Shown here: positions 44,294 to 52,646 of the stretch, one piece after another
Position numbering within the stretch: the first letter of the stretch is position 1
Layout of the letters: each line of letters opens with the position of its first letter
Source: Mesotoga infera
GTDB taxonomy: Bacteria > Thermotogota > Thermotogae > Petrotogales > Kosmotogaceae
Assembly: GCF_900157305.1 (NCBI RefSeq)
Contig: NZ_LS974202.1
Coordinates: 2,232,001-2,296,000 of the forward strand
DNA length: 64,000 bases
Direction: 5' to 3'
Made by a program: the position numbers and the translations under genes
The notes under the pieces: generated by a model
Database searches by the model: none
What the model was told of the DNA's origin: nothing
What the model saw: the letters and a program-made list of their open reading frames with translations, nothing else

Positions 44294-44365
44294 ATGGGTA
44301 GGATCATAATGAAGTTTAAGAAGTCCATACTCAATAATAATAACTGGCCGGGATCGGTCGGTTAA
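44294..44365 (+). CDS. asparagine leader peptide (attenuator)
   Basis: A 23-codon ORF with ATG at 44294 behind CGGAGG (44281-44286) and stop TAA at 44363-44365. The peptide begins MGRIIMKFKK and contains four consecutive Asn codons (AAT AAT AAT AAC, 44333-44344), followed by Trp-Pro-Gly-Ser-Val-Gly. It is followed by an intrinsic terminator (44397-44430) and then by the asparagine synthetase gene. This is the layout of ribosome-mediated attenuation of amino-acid biosynthesis operons: when charged tRNA-Asn is scarce, the ribosome stalls on the Asn run. Confidence 0.8.
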   Translation: MGRIIMKFKKSILNNNNWPGSVG

Positions 44366-44430
44366 TCTCTGCACACTTAGTAATTCAGAAGATTAAAAGG
44401 CCGATGGAAATCCATCGGCCTTATTTTTTT
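44345..44430 (+). promoter_or_regulatory. attenuator with alternative hairpins ahead of asnA
   Basis: Three mutually exclusive pairings can be drawn. Region 1 TGGCCG (44345-44350) pairs with region 2 CGGTCG (44355-44360). Region 2 ATCGGTC (44353-44359) pairs with region 3 GGCCGAT (44399-44405), which is the 5' arm of the terminator. Region 3 also pairs with region 4 to form the terminator. A ribosome stalled on the Asn codons just upstream would cover region 1, leaving 2 free to sequester 3. A ribosome at the stop codon would cover region 2, letting the terminator form. The pairings are seen by eye and not energy-calculated. Confidence 0.65.
44397..44430 (+). terminator. leader terminator of asnA
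   Basis: An 11-bp perfect stem AAGGCCGATGG / CCATCGGCCTT with an AAAT loop is followed by ATTTTTTT. It ends 16 bases before the start codon of asnA and 32-65 bases after the leader peptide stop, so it controls read-through into asnA. Confidence 0.9.
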
Positions 44431-44446
44431 AAAAGGGGTTGAAAAT

Positions 44447-45385
44447 ATGGAGAGAACGGAAAAACTCAGCGACAGGATAATGGAACACCTCAGAGACCCA
44501 TTCGTTAGAACAGCTGTCACAATCAAATCTAAAGTCATTGCAGAATCGGGAAATTTCCTGCGGGGAAAGGGATTTGTCGAGCTGCTTCCAACGATAATTT
44601 CACCGGTAACCGACCCACTCAACCACGAAGTTCACAACGCCAAATTCCGTTACTACGATCAGGAATATAAATTGATGCAATCGATGATTTTCCACAAGCA
44701 ACTGGCCTGCACTGCTTTCGACAGGATCTTCATCATTTCACCCAACGTAAGACTCGAAACATCTGAAAAGGCCACTTCGGGCAAACATCTCTTCGAGTTT
44801 ACACAGATAGACCTCGAAATGCGCGACAGCAGCAGGGAAGATGTTATGGAAGTCATGGAAGAACTAGTCGTTAGCGTCATCACTGCTGTGAAGAGAGATT
44901 GCGACCAAGCGCTGGATTATCTGGGATCCGACCCGGCCGTGCCTTCCCGACCCTTTCCAAAGGTGAAGTATCTGGATGCCTACGACCAGTACGGTAAGGA
45001 TTTCGAAACTATTCTTTCGAAATCCTTTACCGGGCCTTTCTGGTTGATAGACATTCCTATCTGGGAGAGAGAGTTTTATGATCGACTTTCGGATGATGGC
45101 AAAACCCTTGTGGATATGGATCTTATTCTCCCACTGGGCTTCGGTGAGGTTCTATCGGGAGGCGAAAGAGAGTGGGAGTACCGGAGAATAGTCAAACGGA
45201 TGGAGTTCAAGGGGAACGATCCGAAAGAATTGTCATGGTACATGGAGATCGCAGAGGACGGCGGCCTGGTACCAACGGCGGGCTGTGGTTTTGGAGTGGA
45301 GAGGTTGACGAGATACATCTGTTCCCTAGATCACGTTGCAAAAACCAGACTATTCCCCAAAGTTCCCGGCCAGAGCTGCATATGA
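44447..45385 (+). CDS. asnA: asparagine synthetase, archaeal type (AsnRS-related, class II fold)
   Basis: A 312-residue protein equal to the catalytic core of class II aspartyl/asparaginyl-tRNA synthetases without the anticodon-binding domain. Class II motif 2 is seen around LFEFTQIDLEM (about 124-134) and motif 3 in GCGFGVERLTRYI (about 280-292). Proteins of this kind, first described in archaea, make asparagine from aspartate, ATP and ammonia rather than charging tRNA. The Asn-coding leader and terminator upstream support this. A role in tRNA charging is excluded only indirectly. Its ribosome site is AAAGGGG. Confidence 0.85.
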   Translation: MERTEKLSDRIMEHLRDPFVRTAVTIKSKVIAESGNFLRGKGFVELLPTIISPVTDPLNHEVHNAKFRYYDQEYKLMQSMIFHKQLACTAFDRIFIISPNVRLETSEKATSGKHLFEFTQIDLEMRDSSREDVMEVMEELVVSVITAVKRDCDQALDYLGSDPAVPSRPFPKVKYLDAYDQYGKDFETILSKSFTGPFWLIDIPIWEREFYDRLSDDGKTLVDMDLILPLGFGEVLSGGEREWEYRRIVKRMEFKGNDPKELSWYMEIAEDGGLVPTAGCGFGVERLTRYICSLDHVAKTRLFPKVPGQSCI

Positions 45386-45413
45386 AAAAACTCCCCCGAA
45401 ATATCGGGGGAGT
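45386..45413 (-). terminator. terminator of the tRNA-Asn gene, shared with asnA
   Basis: The stem ACTCCCCCGA / TCGGGGGAGT with a four-base loop is followed by six T on the minus strand, directly downstream of the tRNA. On the plus strand it lies right after the asnA stop but has no T tract. Confidence 0.8.
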
Positions 45414-45415
45414 CC

Positions 45416-45490
<75 letters not shown>

Positions 45491-45546
45491 ACACATTGAT
45501 TATTGTAACTCGAAACTTTCTTTATTTCAAGTAGGTAGAGCTGTTT

Positions 45547-45918
45547 TTATTTCTCGTTGCTGCATCCGACCGCTCTGGTGGCAAGCAGTGGTGTACCTTC
45601 CCCGTCGATATCTTCGACAACCGTATCGCCGACTGCCACTGGGGCAACTATCGATAGACTCCTTATCTTTTTCATTATTTCCTTAATGCGCGCTCTATCT
45701 ATCGGTCTCGCGGTCTTCACAGAGACCAGCGGTAGCGTACCGTTTGATACACCGATACTGGTTGTCAGAACTCTTTTAGGCATCATCAGCTCGTTACGGG
45801 CATATTCCTCACCGCGTGGGCAGCGGTTGCCTTCAATTGTGAAATGAACCCCATCTTTTCTGACGAATACTTTACATCCTACGGGGCATATAACGCACGT
45901 TATGTGGCCCTCCATCAT
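45547..45918 (-). CDS. DUF1667 protein of the glycerol-3-phosphate operon
   Basis: A 123-residue protein with CVICPVGC near the start, a later Cys in EGNRCPRGEEYA and a final VGCSNEK. These fit DUF1667, a small family regularly found beside anaerobic glycerol-3-phosphate dehydrogenase-like oxidoreductases. The Cys residues may bind a metal or Fe-S cluster. The gene overlaps the stop of the upstream FAD protein gene by four bases and is the last of the operon. Confidence 0.8.
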   Translation of the reverse strand: MMEGHITCVICPVGCKVFVRKDGVHFTIEGNRCPRGEEYARNELMMPKRVLTTSIGVSNGTLPLVSVKTARPIDRARIKEIMKKIRSLSIVAPVAVGDTVVEDIDGEGTPLLATRAVGCSNEK

Positions 45919-47153
45919 TGCACCTCTACTGTAAGTCTGCCATGATTCATCAATGGTTGTAATTTGTCTCTATTCACTACCAGCTGTATCATCTCGCTGG
46001 GTACTCCGTACGAGAATTTCTTTTCGATCTTAAGTTCCCTTAAGACCACTACGCCTTTTTCCATCGGTTTTCTCAACCTTATATAAAGCCTCAAATGCTC
46101 TTCCATATCTACGATTCCCGGGACCAGAACACCTATATTCTTTCCCCTGAAGATAGGTACTCTATCACCTGAGGTGTTAACTCCCCTAGAGAAAAGTGCA
46201 GCGTGGCGGCCCGCAATCCAGCCTTCGGCAGCCACATAATCTACAAGATCGAAAACTGCGACATTATTTCCGGCCGCAAAGACTCCTTCGACACTGCTTT
46301 CACAGGTGTTAGAGACAAGAAAGCCTCTGTTCACCGGATCGACTTCAAGGTCGTCACTGAAATCTTCTACCTGTGGCAGAAGGCCCGCCGAAAGAATAAG
46401 AGCGTCAACGTCTATGTTTCTGGAGGTGCCCGGAATCGGTGTAAAGTTTTCGTCAACTTTCGAGACTTCCACACTTCTAAGTCTTCCTTCACCCCTGACT
46501 TCCGTTACGGTGGTGGAAAGATGGAGCGGTATATCGAAATCTTCCAGACACTGTACTATATTTCTGGTTAGTCCTCCTGGATAAGACATTCTTTCTAGAA
46601 CGCCCACTACCTCGACTCCTTCGAGAGTAAGGCGCCTTGCCATTATAAGGCCGATGTCTCCTGAACCAAGAACCACGGCCTTTCTTGCCGGTATTCTATT
46701 TTCGAGGTTTACGTATCTCTGTGCAACTCCGGCAGGCATTATACCCGAAGGCCTGTCGCCTGGTATTAAAAGCGATCCAAACGGTCTCTCTCTGGCACCG
46801 GTGGAGATAACCAAAGCTCCGGCCTGTATTTCGTAAGCGCCATCTGGAGAAAGTACCTGCGCGACTCTTTTTCGAACATCGATATCACGCACGTACGATT
46901 GGTTGATGATTTTTACGTTTTCCATATTCATTTCATCGATCAATCTGGAAGCAAACTCGGGGCCGGTGAGTTCCTGGTGATAGAATTGCAGACCGAACCC
47001 ATTGTGAATACACTGGTTGAGAACGCCTCCCACACTGGATTCTCTTTCGAGAAGTGTTACATACACACCTTCTTTTGCGGCACTGAGGGCACAGGCCATA
47101 CCGGCTGCCCCGCCACCGATCACGAGAACATCCGTTTTCTCTCTTTTCAGCAT
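45915..47153 (-). CDS. NAD(P)/FAD-dependent oxidoreductase (GlpB-like partner)
   Basis: A 412-residue flavoprotein. It has two dinucleotide folds: FAD motif VLVIGGGAAGMACALSAA near residue 9 and the central AVVLGSGDIGLIMARRL near 160, with VFAAGNNV near the C-terminal FAD contact. The CIHNGFG motif after the first fold is typical of this family, which accompanies GlpA-like dehydrogenases and DUF1667. It probably passes electrons from glycerol 3-phosphate oxidation to NAD or another carrier. Its start overlaps the preceding gene by seven bases. Confidence 0.85.
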   Translation of the reverse strand: MLKREKTDVLVIGGGAAGMACALSAAKEGVYVTLLERESSVGGVLNQCIHNGFGLQFYHQELTGPEFASRLIDEMNMENVKIINQSYVRDIDVRKRVAQVLSPDGAYEIQAGALVISTGARERPFGSLLIPGDRPSGIMPAGVAQRYVNLENRIPARKAVVLGSGDIGLIMARRLTLEGVEVVGVLERMSYPGGLTRNIVQCLEDFDIPLHLSTTVTEVRGEGRLRSVEVSKVDENFTPIPGTSRNIDVDALILSAGLLPQVEDFSDDLEVDPVNRGFLVSNTCESSVEGVFAAGNNVAVFDLVDYVAAEGWIAGRHAALFSRGVNTSGDRVPIFRGKNIGVLVPGIVDMEEHLRLYIRLRKPMEKGVVVLRELKIEKKFSYGVPSEMIQLVVNRDKLQPLMNHGRLTVEVQ

Positions 47154-48598
47154 TGTTCTCTCACCTTCCCGTCTGTTATCCAGCTTTCAGGAACGTTCTG
47201 GCGTATCTCTGAGAGATCTTTCCCGAGTTCTCTTGAGAGTATCGAGGCGATTTTCCAGCTGCAAAAACCGCCCTGGCAACGGCCAAAGCCGGCTCTGGTC
47301 CTAAATTTTACTCCGTCTACCGTTCTTGCTCCATCTCTTATCGATTGAACGATTTCGGCCTCCGAAACTTCGTTGCACTGGCAGATTATTCTTCCATAAC
47401 GGTGATCGTTTTCGATCAAGCTTGAGACGGTTTCGAAGGGGAGTTCCTTTATTCTGATCCGTTCTTCTATGAAAGGATCGAAGTCTCTCTTCTCTTTGAG
47501 AGAAACGCCAATCGAAGGTAGAAGCTCAAGAACGACGTGTTCCGCGATCGCTGGAGCGGCCGTCAAGCCGGGTGATCTAATTGCTCCAACGGTTACGAAG
47601 TTATTTATTTCACGGGCGGCCTTTATATAGAAGTCTTTTCCGGAGCTTTCCGGCCTGATACCGGCGAAGGATTTTATATACCATTGAGGTGAGTCTATTC
47701 CTGGAATCAGCTCCCTTCCAGATCGCCTGACAGAATCCAGTCCCTCCACAGTTGTTTTCAGCTCTTGCGGAGTGAAATCCTGTAACTCTTCCGAAGTAGG
47801 TCCGAGGAGTACACCACCATCGATCGTGGGCACCACCAATCTTCCCTTTCCTGCTGCGCTAGGGAGCGGAAAGACGATTCTTCTGACAAGATCCCTGGCT
47901 TTTTTATCCAGGAGAATGTACTCACCCCTCCTCAACTTTACCGGCGGAACCTCAACGTTGAAAAGTCGTGCCACTTTTTCGTAAAAGAGGCCGGCTGCAT
48001 TTATCACTATATCGACATTCTCTATTTCTCTACCTGAAGCCAGGCTAAGGCATTTTATAGAGTTCTTTTCAATCCTGCCACCAACCACTCCGTCTCCGGT
48101 GATTATTTCCGCTCCGTTGCGGGCGGCATTTATCGAGGCCGCTATGGCTACCATCCATGGTTCGGTGATACCGGCGCTTCCACAATAAAGGGCGTAATTA
48201 AAAGCACTAGAGATAGCCGGTTCCAGCATTTGTAGTTCTTCTCTCCCCACTATTCTCAGATCACGAACACCGTTGGCCTGCCCGTTTAACAGCAGCTCTT
48301 GAAGTTTTTTTAACTCTTCTTCGTTTTTTGCAACAACGATCGAGCCGATTCTGTTGACTGGAACTTTCAACTCTCTGGCCAGTCCATCGTACAATTCGTT
48401 GCCTCTTACGCACAGCTTACCCCTAAGGCTTGCCGGTGGATCATCATATCCCCCGTGAATGATGGCCGAATTAGCCTTAGTGATACCCTGGCCCAGATCC
48501 TCTCTCTTCTCTATAAGTATGACTTCACCTTCGAATCTGCTTAGTTGCCGGGCGATGAGCGTCCCGATAACTCCCCCTCCTATTACCACCGATCTCAT
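47147..48598 (-). CDS. glpA: glycerol-3-phosphate dehydrogenase-like FAD protein with [2Fe-2S] domain
   Basis: A 483-residue DAO-type flavoprotein. FAD motif VVIGGGVIGTLIARQLS lies at the very N-terminus. The C-terminal BFD-like domain has CQCNEV and a later CQGGFC, four Cys that should bind [2Fe-2S]. This is the layout of anaerobic glycerol-3-phosphate dehydrogenase subunit A and relatives, which oxidise glycerol 3-phosphate to dihydroxyacetone phosphate. I place the start at the ATG at 48598 because GGAGGTGTTTCG precedes it; the frame opens further up inside the leader terminator. The gene is divergent from glpP. Confidence 0.83.
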   Translation of the reverse strand: MRSVVIGGGVIGTLIARQLSRFEGEVILIEKREDLGQGITKANSAIIHGGYDDPPASLRGKLCVRGNELYDGLARELKVPVNRIGSIVVAKNEEELKKLQELLLNGQANGVRDLRIVGREELQMLEPAISSAFNYALYCGSAGITEPWMVAIAASINAARNGAEIITGDGVVGGRIEKNSIKCLSLASGREIENVDIVINAAGLFYEKVARLFNVEVPPVKLRRGEYILLDKKARDLVRRIVFPLPSAAGKGRLVVPTIDGGVLLGPTSEELQDFTPQELKTTVEGLDSVRRSGRELIPGIDSPQWYIKSFAGIRPESSGKDFYIKAAREINNFVTVGAIRSPGLTAAPAIAEHVVLELLPSIGVSLKEKRDFDPFIEERIRIKELPFETVSSLIENDHRYGRIICQCNEVSEAEIVQSIRDGARTVDGVKFRTRAGFGRCQGGFCSWKIASILSRELGKDLSEIRQNVPESWITDGKVREQC

Positions 48599-48614
48599 CG
48601 AAACACCTCCATAA

Positions 48615-48648
48615 GAAAAAAACCACGCCATGAAACCATGGCGTGGTT
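48615..48648 (-). terminator. leader terminator of the glycerol-3-phosphate operon (probable GlpP target)
   Basis: A 12-bp stem AACCACGCCATG / CATGGCGTGGTT with an AAAC loop is followed on the minus strand by seven T. It lies between the promoter (48679-48687) and the glpA start codon at 48598, only about 17 bases before that codon. In Bacillus the GlpP protein prevents termination at such a hairpin in the glpD leader when glycerol 3-phosphate is present. Confidence 0.8.
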
Positions 48649-48678
48649 TTCTCATAAGCTCTACCACGTATCTACAAA

Positions 48679-48687
48679 ATTATAGCA
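48679..48687 (-). promoter_or_regulatory. extended -10 promoter of the glycerol-3-phosphate operon
   Basis: On the minus strand TGCTATAAT (TGn plus TATAAT) gives a transcript starting near 48672, so the leader would be about 74 nucleotides and include the terminator hairpin. Confidence 0.55.
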
Positions 48688-48749
48688 TATAGGACTTTCT
48701 CTTTTTACGCGGCAGGAAAAATTAATCGGAAAACCCCGCCTTTTTTAGA

Positions 48750-48758
48750 TGGTAAAAT
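48750..48758 (+). promoter_or_regulatory. extended -10 promoter of glpP
   Basis: TGGTAAAAT on the plus strand lies 20 bases before the ATG of glpP and just before its AAGGAGG ribosome site. Confidence 0.45.
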
Positions 48759-48778
48759 ACTAATGAAGGAGGTAGTCC

Positions 48779-49318
48779 ATGCTCAAAGGTATTATTGCCG
48801 CTTTATGGGATAGAAAAACCCGGCCTGAGGAGGTGAATCCGCAGACGGTTTTCTTTCTGAACGGAGGCCTCTTTGAAATTCAAGACCGAATAAATGAATT
48901 CAAAGCCGCCGGCAAGTCTGTTTTCGTCGATATAGATTTTATATCAGGTCTTTCGGGTGACGAAGACAGTGTTATCTTTTTGAAGAAGTGTGGAATCGAC
49001 GGTATTATCACCGCGAAAATAAGGATAAGCAAGCAGGCTATCTCTCTGGGAATGAAAAGCCTCCTGAGATTCTTTGCCTTGGATTCGCGGGCTGTTGACA
49101 AGGGGATTCAGCAGATACTCTCCAACGGTGTAAAAAACGTCGAGATTCTACCGGGTCTGGTATCCACCAAGGTTGCGCCCAAAATACGCGCGATGGTGCC
49201 GGATGTGAACATAGTGGCAGCCGGTCTTATCGATACCAGTGAGGAGCTAGATCTTCTGAAGAAGTATGTTGACGGTGTGTCGACCAGCTCGACAGCTCTA
49301 TGGAGGTATAAGTGGTGA
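48779..49318 (+). CDS. glpP: glycerol-3-phosphate-responsive antiterminator GlpP
   Basis: A 179-residue GlpP-family protein with a TIM-barrel-like pattern. Typical blocks are FFLNGGLFEIQDRI, VFVDIDFISGLSGD (about 47-60), DGIITAKIRISKQA, LRFFALDSRAV and VEILPGL followed by VAAGLIDT and VSTSSTALW. GlpP binds glycerol 3-phosphate and then lets RNA polymerase pass a terminator in the leader of the dehydrogenase gene. Exactly such a terminator lies in the divergent operon next to it. The ribosome site is AAGGAGG. The stop meets the ABC permease stop on the other strand without any gap. Confidence 0.9.
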   Translation: MLKGIIAALWDRKTRPEEVNPQTVFFLNGGLFEIQDRINEFKAAGKSVFVDIDFISGLSGDEDSVIFLKKCGIDGIITAKIRISKQAISLGMKSLLRFFALDSRAVDKGIQQILSNGVKNVEILPGLVSTKVAPKIRAMVPDVNIVAAGLIDTSEELDLLKKYVDGVSTSSTALWRYKW

Positions 49319-50149
49319 TCATCTGTTTATCCTGGGATCGAGTATATCCCTCAATCCATCGCCCAAAATATTAAGACTGAGAACTATCAGAGCTATCACC
49401 AAACCGGGAAAGAGTACTACCCATGGCGCACTTAAAAGGAAGGCCGTCCCCTGCCCCACCATTCCTCCCAGAGTAGGTTCTGGCGGTGGAACTCCAAGGC
49501 CGAGAAAGCCGAGAGAAGCCTCCGTCAGAAGAGCAGTCGACATGTTTGTTGTGAAAGTCACTATGAGAACGGAAGAGATGTTGGGCAGAATATCCGTGAG
49601 CATAATGGAAAGACTCTTCTTTCCGAGAGCTTTTGAAGCCTTTACGTAGAGGCTTTCCCTTAGAGAGAGCGCGGCACCTCTCACAGTTCTGGCGAAGATA
49701 GGAACATAAACCAGCCCTATGGCGAATATCAGATTTATCATGTTCGACCCGAAGAGAGCGATTATAAAAAGTGCCAATATTAAAGAGGGGAAGGCGAAGA
49801 AGCTATCCATTATCCTCATCATAACCAGGTCTGTGACACCGCTGAGAAAGCCTGATATCAGACCCAGCATGGTGCCGATGAGTGCAGATATTGCGATCGC
49901 ACTGGAAGCGATTATCATACTCTTCTGCAATCCGAACATGGCTCTGGAAAAGACATCTCTTCCGAACTGATCCCCGCCGAAAAAGTGTTTCCACGAAGGA
50001 GCGCTCATAAAGGCTTCTACGTCCATCTTGTAGGGATTGTAAGGAGCGAATAGACCGGGAAAGAGTGTTATCAATAGCACAATCGACAACAATAGCAAAC
50101 TGATAACGTACAGAGGGTTTCTGGCTAGCCTACGTATAATCTTCAACAC
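49319..50149 (-). CDS. peptide ABC transporter permease (DppC type)
   Basis: A 276-residue permease with six predicted helices and a short N-terminal domain. The loop that meets the ATPase is visible in ASKALGKKSLSIMLTDILPN (EAA-like, about residues 178-197), and APYNPYKMDV with HFFGGDQFGRDVFSR after TM1 is typical of DppC/OppC. It forms the channel with the DppB-type protein encoded just upstream (11-base gap). The two ATPase genes that normally follow are missing; the operon ends here against glpP. Confidence 0.88.
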   Translation of the reverse strand: MLKIIRRLARNPLYVISLLLLSIVLLITLFPGLFAPYNPYKMDVEAFMSAPSWKHFFGGDQFGRDVFSRAMFGLQKSMIIASSAIAISALIGTMLGLISGFLSGVTDLVMMRIMDSFFAFPSLILALFIIALFGSNMINLIFAIGLVYVPIFARTVRGAALSLRESLYVKASKALGKKSLSIMLTDILPNISSVLIVTFTTNMSTALLTEASLGFLGLGVPPPEPTLGGMVGQGTAFLLSAPWVVLFPGLVIALIVLSLNILGDGLRDILDPRINR

Positions 50150-50160
50150 GTCTCTATCAC

Positions 50161-51114
50161 CTAACGAAGTTCGACTCTTGGGTCGATTACTGTATAAAGA
50201 ATATCCACAAGGATGTTGAGCAGCACTATCAATAAACCTATGAAAAGAACTATTCCCTGGACCACGGGGTAGTCGCGCTCATTGACTACCTGCAGTAGAA
50301 GTCTTCCCATCCCGGGAAGGGCGAACATGTTTTCTATCACGATAGTTCCCCCAAGGAGGTAACCCAGCTGTATGCCCGATAAAGTGACCACCGGGATCAG
50401 GGCGTTCTTGAGCACATGTTTCATTATCAAGTTTCTGGAATTTACTCCCTTGGCCCTGGCCGTTCTTACATAATCCTGTGTAAGAATATCTAACATCGAG
50501 GTTCTGGTCATTCTAAGGATCTGTGCCGACACCATCAATCCGAGTGTAAGAGAAGGCAGCAGCATAACCTGGAGATTATCGACCAGATTGTTCGACATGC
50601 TCACGTAGCCGAAGAGATTGAAATTCTCGAAAACTCCCGAGAAGAGAACTATGAGAATCGCCCCCACCCAGAAGGATGGGGACGAAAGACCAATCAGCCC
50701 TATTACCCTTACTACATTGTCTGTAAACGTATTTCTCTTAACCGCCGAGATTATTCCCAGTGGTATCCCGATTACTAGAGCGAAGAAGAGCGAGAAAACG
50801 GCCAATTCAAGAGTTACTGGAAATCTTTCACCCAGGAGTTCGGTTACGCTCTTGCCTGTTCTTAGAGAGGTCCCGAGGTTGAAAGTAAAAAGGTTTTTCA
50901 CCCAGATTCCGTACTGCACAATAAGCGGCTTATCCAAACCATACTCTCTGTAAAGTTCCTCTATCTGGTCTTGGGTCAGATAGTTCTGTGTTCCCAGCAT
51001 AATATCTACTACATCTCCAGGAACAAGGTGTATGGCCAAAAAGACCATGAAAGTTACAAGTAGCACAGTCGGGATGGCAGACAGTAATCTTCTTACAACG
51101 TAGCTGAACTCCAT
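50161..51114 (-). CDS. peptide ABC transporter permease (DppB type)
   Basis: A 317-residue permease with six predicted helices. Family marks: RRLLSAIPTVLLVTFMVF at the start, LVPGD followed by LYREYGLDKPLIVQY, and the ATPase-contact loop DYVRTARAKGVNSRNLIMKHVLKNALIPV (written in two parts in most family members, here about residues 207-235). It pairs with the DppC-type protein. The gene follows the binding-protein gene after nine bases. Confidence 0.9.
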   Translation of the reverse strand: MEFSYVVRRLLSAIPTVLLVTFMVFLAIHLVPGDVVDIMLGTQNYLTQDQIEELYREYGLDKPLIVQYGIWVKNLFTFNLGTSLRTGKSVTELLGERFPVTLELAVFSLFFALVIGIPLGIISAVKRNTFTDNVVRVIGLIGLSSPSFWVGAILIVLFSGVFENFNLFGYVSMSNNLVDNLQVMLLPSLTLGLMVSAQILRMTRTSMLDILTQDYVRTARAKGVNSRNLIMKHVLKNALIPVVTLSGIQLGYLLGGTIVIENMFALPGMGRLLLQVVNERDYPVVQGIVLFIGLLIVLLNILVDILYTVIDPRVELR

Positions 51115-51123
51115 TTGCGCTCC

Positions 51124-52620
51124 TTATTTCTTGGAAGTCTCTCTAAGAAAGATCAGGCTTTCGTTCGCCAGAGATCTGAACCCTTCTACGTTGTTGTTTG
51201 CTGCAAATATAGTATTGGCGGAGTACAGAAAGATAATTGGCGATTCGGCAACTAGGATTTTCTGTAACTGGTTGTATATTTTCTGTCTTTCATTTATATC
51301 GGCTTCGCTTCTTCCCCTGTCGAGCAGGGCGTCAACCTCGGGGTTGCTGTATAGGAAAACGTTCGTAGAACCACCTGTGTGGAAAGTTCTGTTGAACTGA
51401 ATATCGGGATCGATGGAACCACTGTTGAGTGAAATGAACGAGTCGAAGTCGCTCTCTCTCCATTTGCTTATAAATATACCCCACTCCACAAGGTTTATCT
51501 TCGCTCTGACACCCACTTCAGCCAGCTGTGCCTGAATGACCTGGGCCACTTTATCGAAACTGTATCTTTGAGAGGTAATTATCTCGAACTCAAAACCGTT
51601 AGGATATCCAGCTTCGGTCAGAAGCTCCTTGGCCTTTGCGGGGTTGTACGTATATTCACTGAATTGAGAGGGCTTCATTGCCCAAAACTCCAGCCCGGGA
51701 TTGAGCGGACCTGTCACAGCACCTTCGTCGAAGGCGACGAGTTTAACGATCATTTCTCTATTGATGGCGTAATTCAGTGCATTTCTCACTTTGGGATTGC
51801 TGAGCGGTCCTCTTGTTGTGTTTATTCCCAGGAGGTAATAGCTGAGCACCGCATTCCTGTGGATCTTGAATCTATCTGCCGGTAGTTGATTCAGGCTGAG
51901 CGGTTCGTTTATTTTGGCCAGATCAACGTCGCCGTTTTTCAGTGCTGAAACCCTGGTTACCTCTTCGGGCATGATCATCATTTTGATCTCGTCAAGGTAA
52001 GGTAGGCCTTCTATGAAATACTCCGTGTTTCTCTTAAGAGTTATGTAATTGCCCGCAACGTAATCGGCAAGTTCGAAGGGGCCTGTACCGTTGGTCGATA
52101 GTTGGAGATTGGCTCCCGATTCAACGAACTTCTTGGAGAGGATTGAACTATTAACACCGGCAAAGTTCGGCAAAAGCGAAGCGGCCATCGGAATGGTGAG
52201 CTTGAACTCGATCTTGTTATCATCAACTATCTTGATCGAACTGACTTCTTTGTAATAAGTTGCAGCCGGAGCCTTAATATCTGGGTTCATTATCCTTTCG
52301 AATGTGAAAATCACATCCTCCGGGGTTAATAAATCACCGCTGTGGAATTTTACGCCATCTCTCAGCTTGAAGACAATCGTATAAGGATCCACCACTTCGA
52401 AACTTTCGGCAAGATTTGGTACCAGGTTCATGCTTTCATCGTACCTCAACAAACCGTCATAAACGTTTTCCAGTACCCTGTGCGAAGCGAAAGCCGTGAC
52501 CAATGTAGGATCGAGGCCAACCGGTTCGGTTTCGATAGCCATCACCAGCTTTCCGCCTGAGCCTGCTAATAGAGTAACAGTGAACAGAGCCAGAACTAAA
52601 ACCTGAAAGAACCTTTTCAT
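51124..52620 (-). CDS. peptide ABC transporter substrate-binding protein (DppA/OppA family 5)
   Basis: A 498-residue exported binding protein. The signal peptide (KRFFQVLVLALFTVTLLAGS) lacks a lipobox Cys. Family 5 marks are visible: GLDPTLVTAFASHRVLENVYDGLLR, LAESFEV, FKLRDGVKFHSGDLLTPEDVIFTFER (overlapping the PROSITE-type region) and, late, FIREN-like FDSF. Ligands could be oligopeptides, nickel chelates or sugars. It begins 26 bases after the FN3-repeat gene, with AAGGAGGTGGC in between, and so is probably co-transcribed with it. ATPase subunits are not encoded nearby. Confidence 0.88.
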   Translation of the reverse strand: MKRFFQVLVLALFTVTLLAGSGGKLVMAIETEPVGLDPTLVTAFASHRVLENVYDGLLRYDESMNLVPNLAESFEVVDPYTIVFKLRDGVKFHSGDLLTPEDVIFTFERIMNPDIKAPAATYYKEVSSIKIVDDNKIEFKLTIPMAASLLPNFAGVNSSILSKKFVESGANLQLSTNGTGPFELADYVAGNYITLKRNTEYFIEGLPYLDEIKMMIMPEEVTRVSALKNGDVDLAKINEPLSLNQLPADRFKIHRNAVLSYYLLGINTTRGPLSNPKVRNALNYAINREMIVKLVAFDEGAVTGPLNPGLEFWAMKPSQFSEYTYNPAKAKELLTEAGYPNGFEFEIITSQRYSFDKVAQVIQAQLAEVGVRAKINLVEWGIFISKWRESDFDSFISLNSGSIDPDIQFNRTFHTGGSTNVFLYSNPEVDALLDRGRSEADINERQKIYNQLQKILVAESPIIFLYSANTIFAANNNVEGFRSLANESLIFLRETSKK

Positions 52621-52646
52621 ACAGCCACCTCCTTATAGTAGCGCAT

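Noticed and set aside
44210-44446. T-box riboswitch upstream of asnA
   Set aside because: No T-box sequence or specifier stem is seen. The four-Asn leader peptide with ribosome site explains the terminator better.
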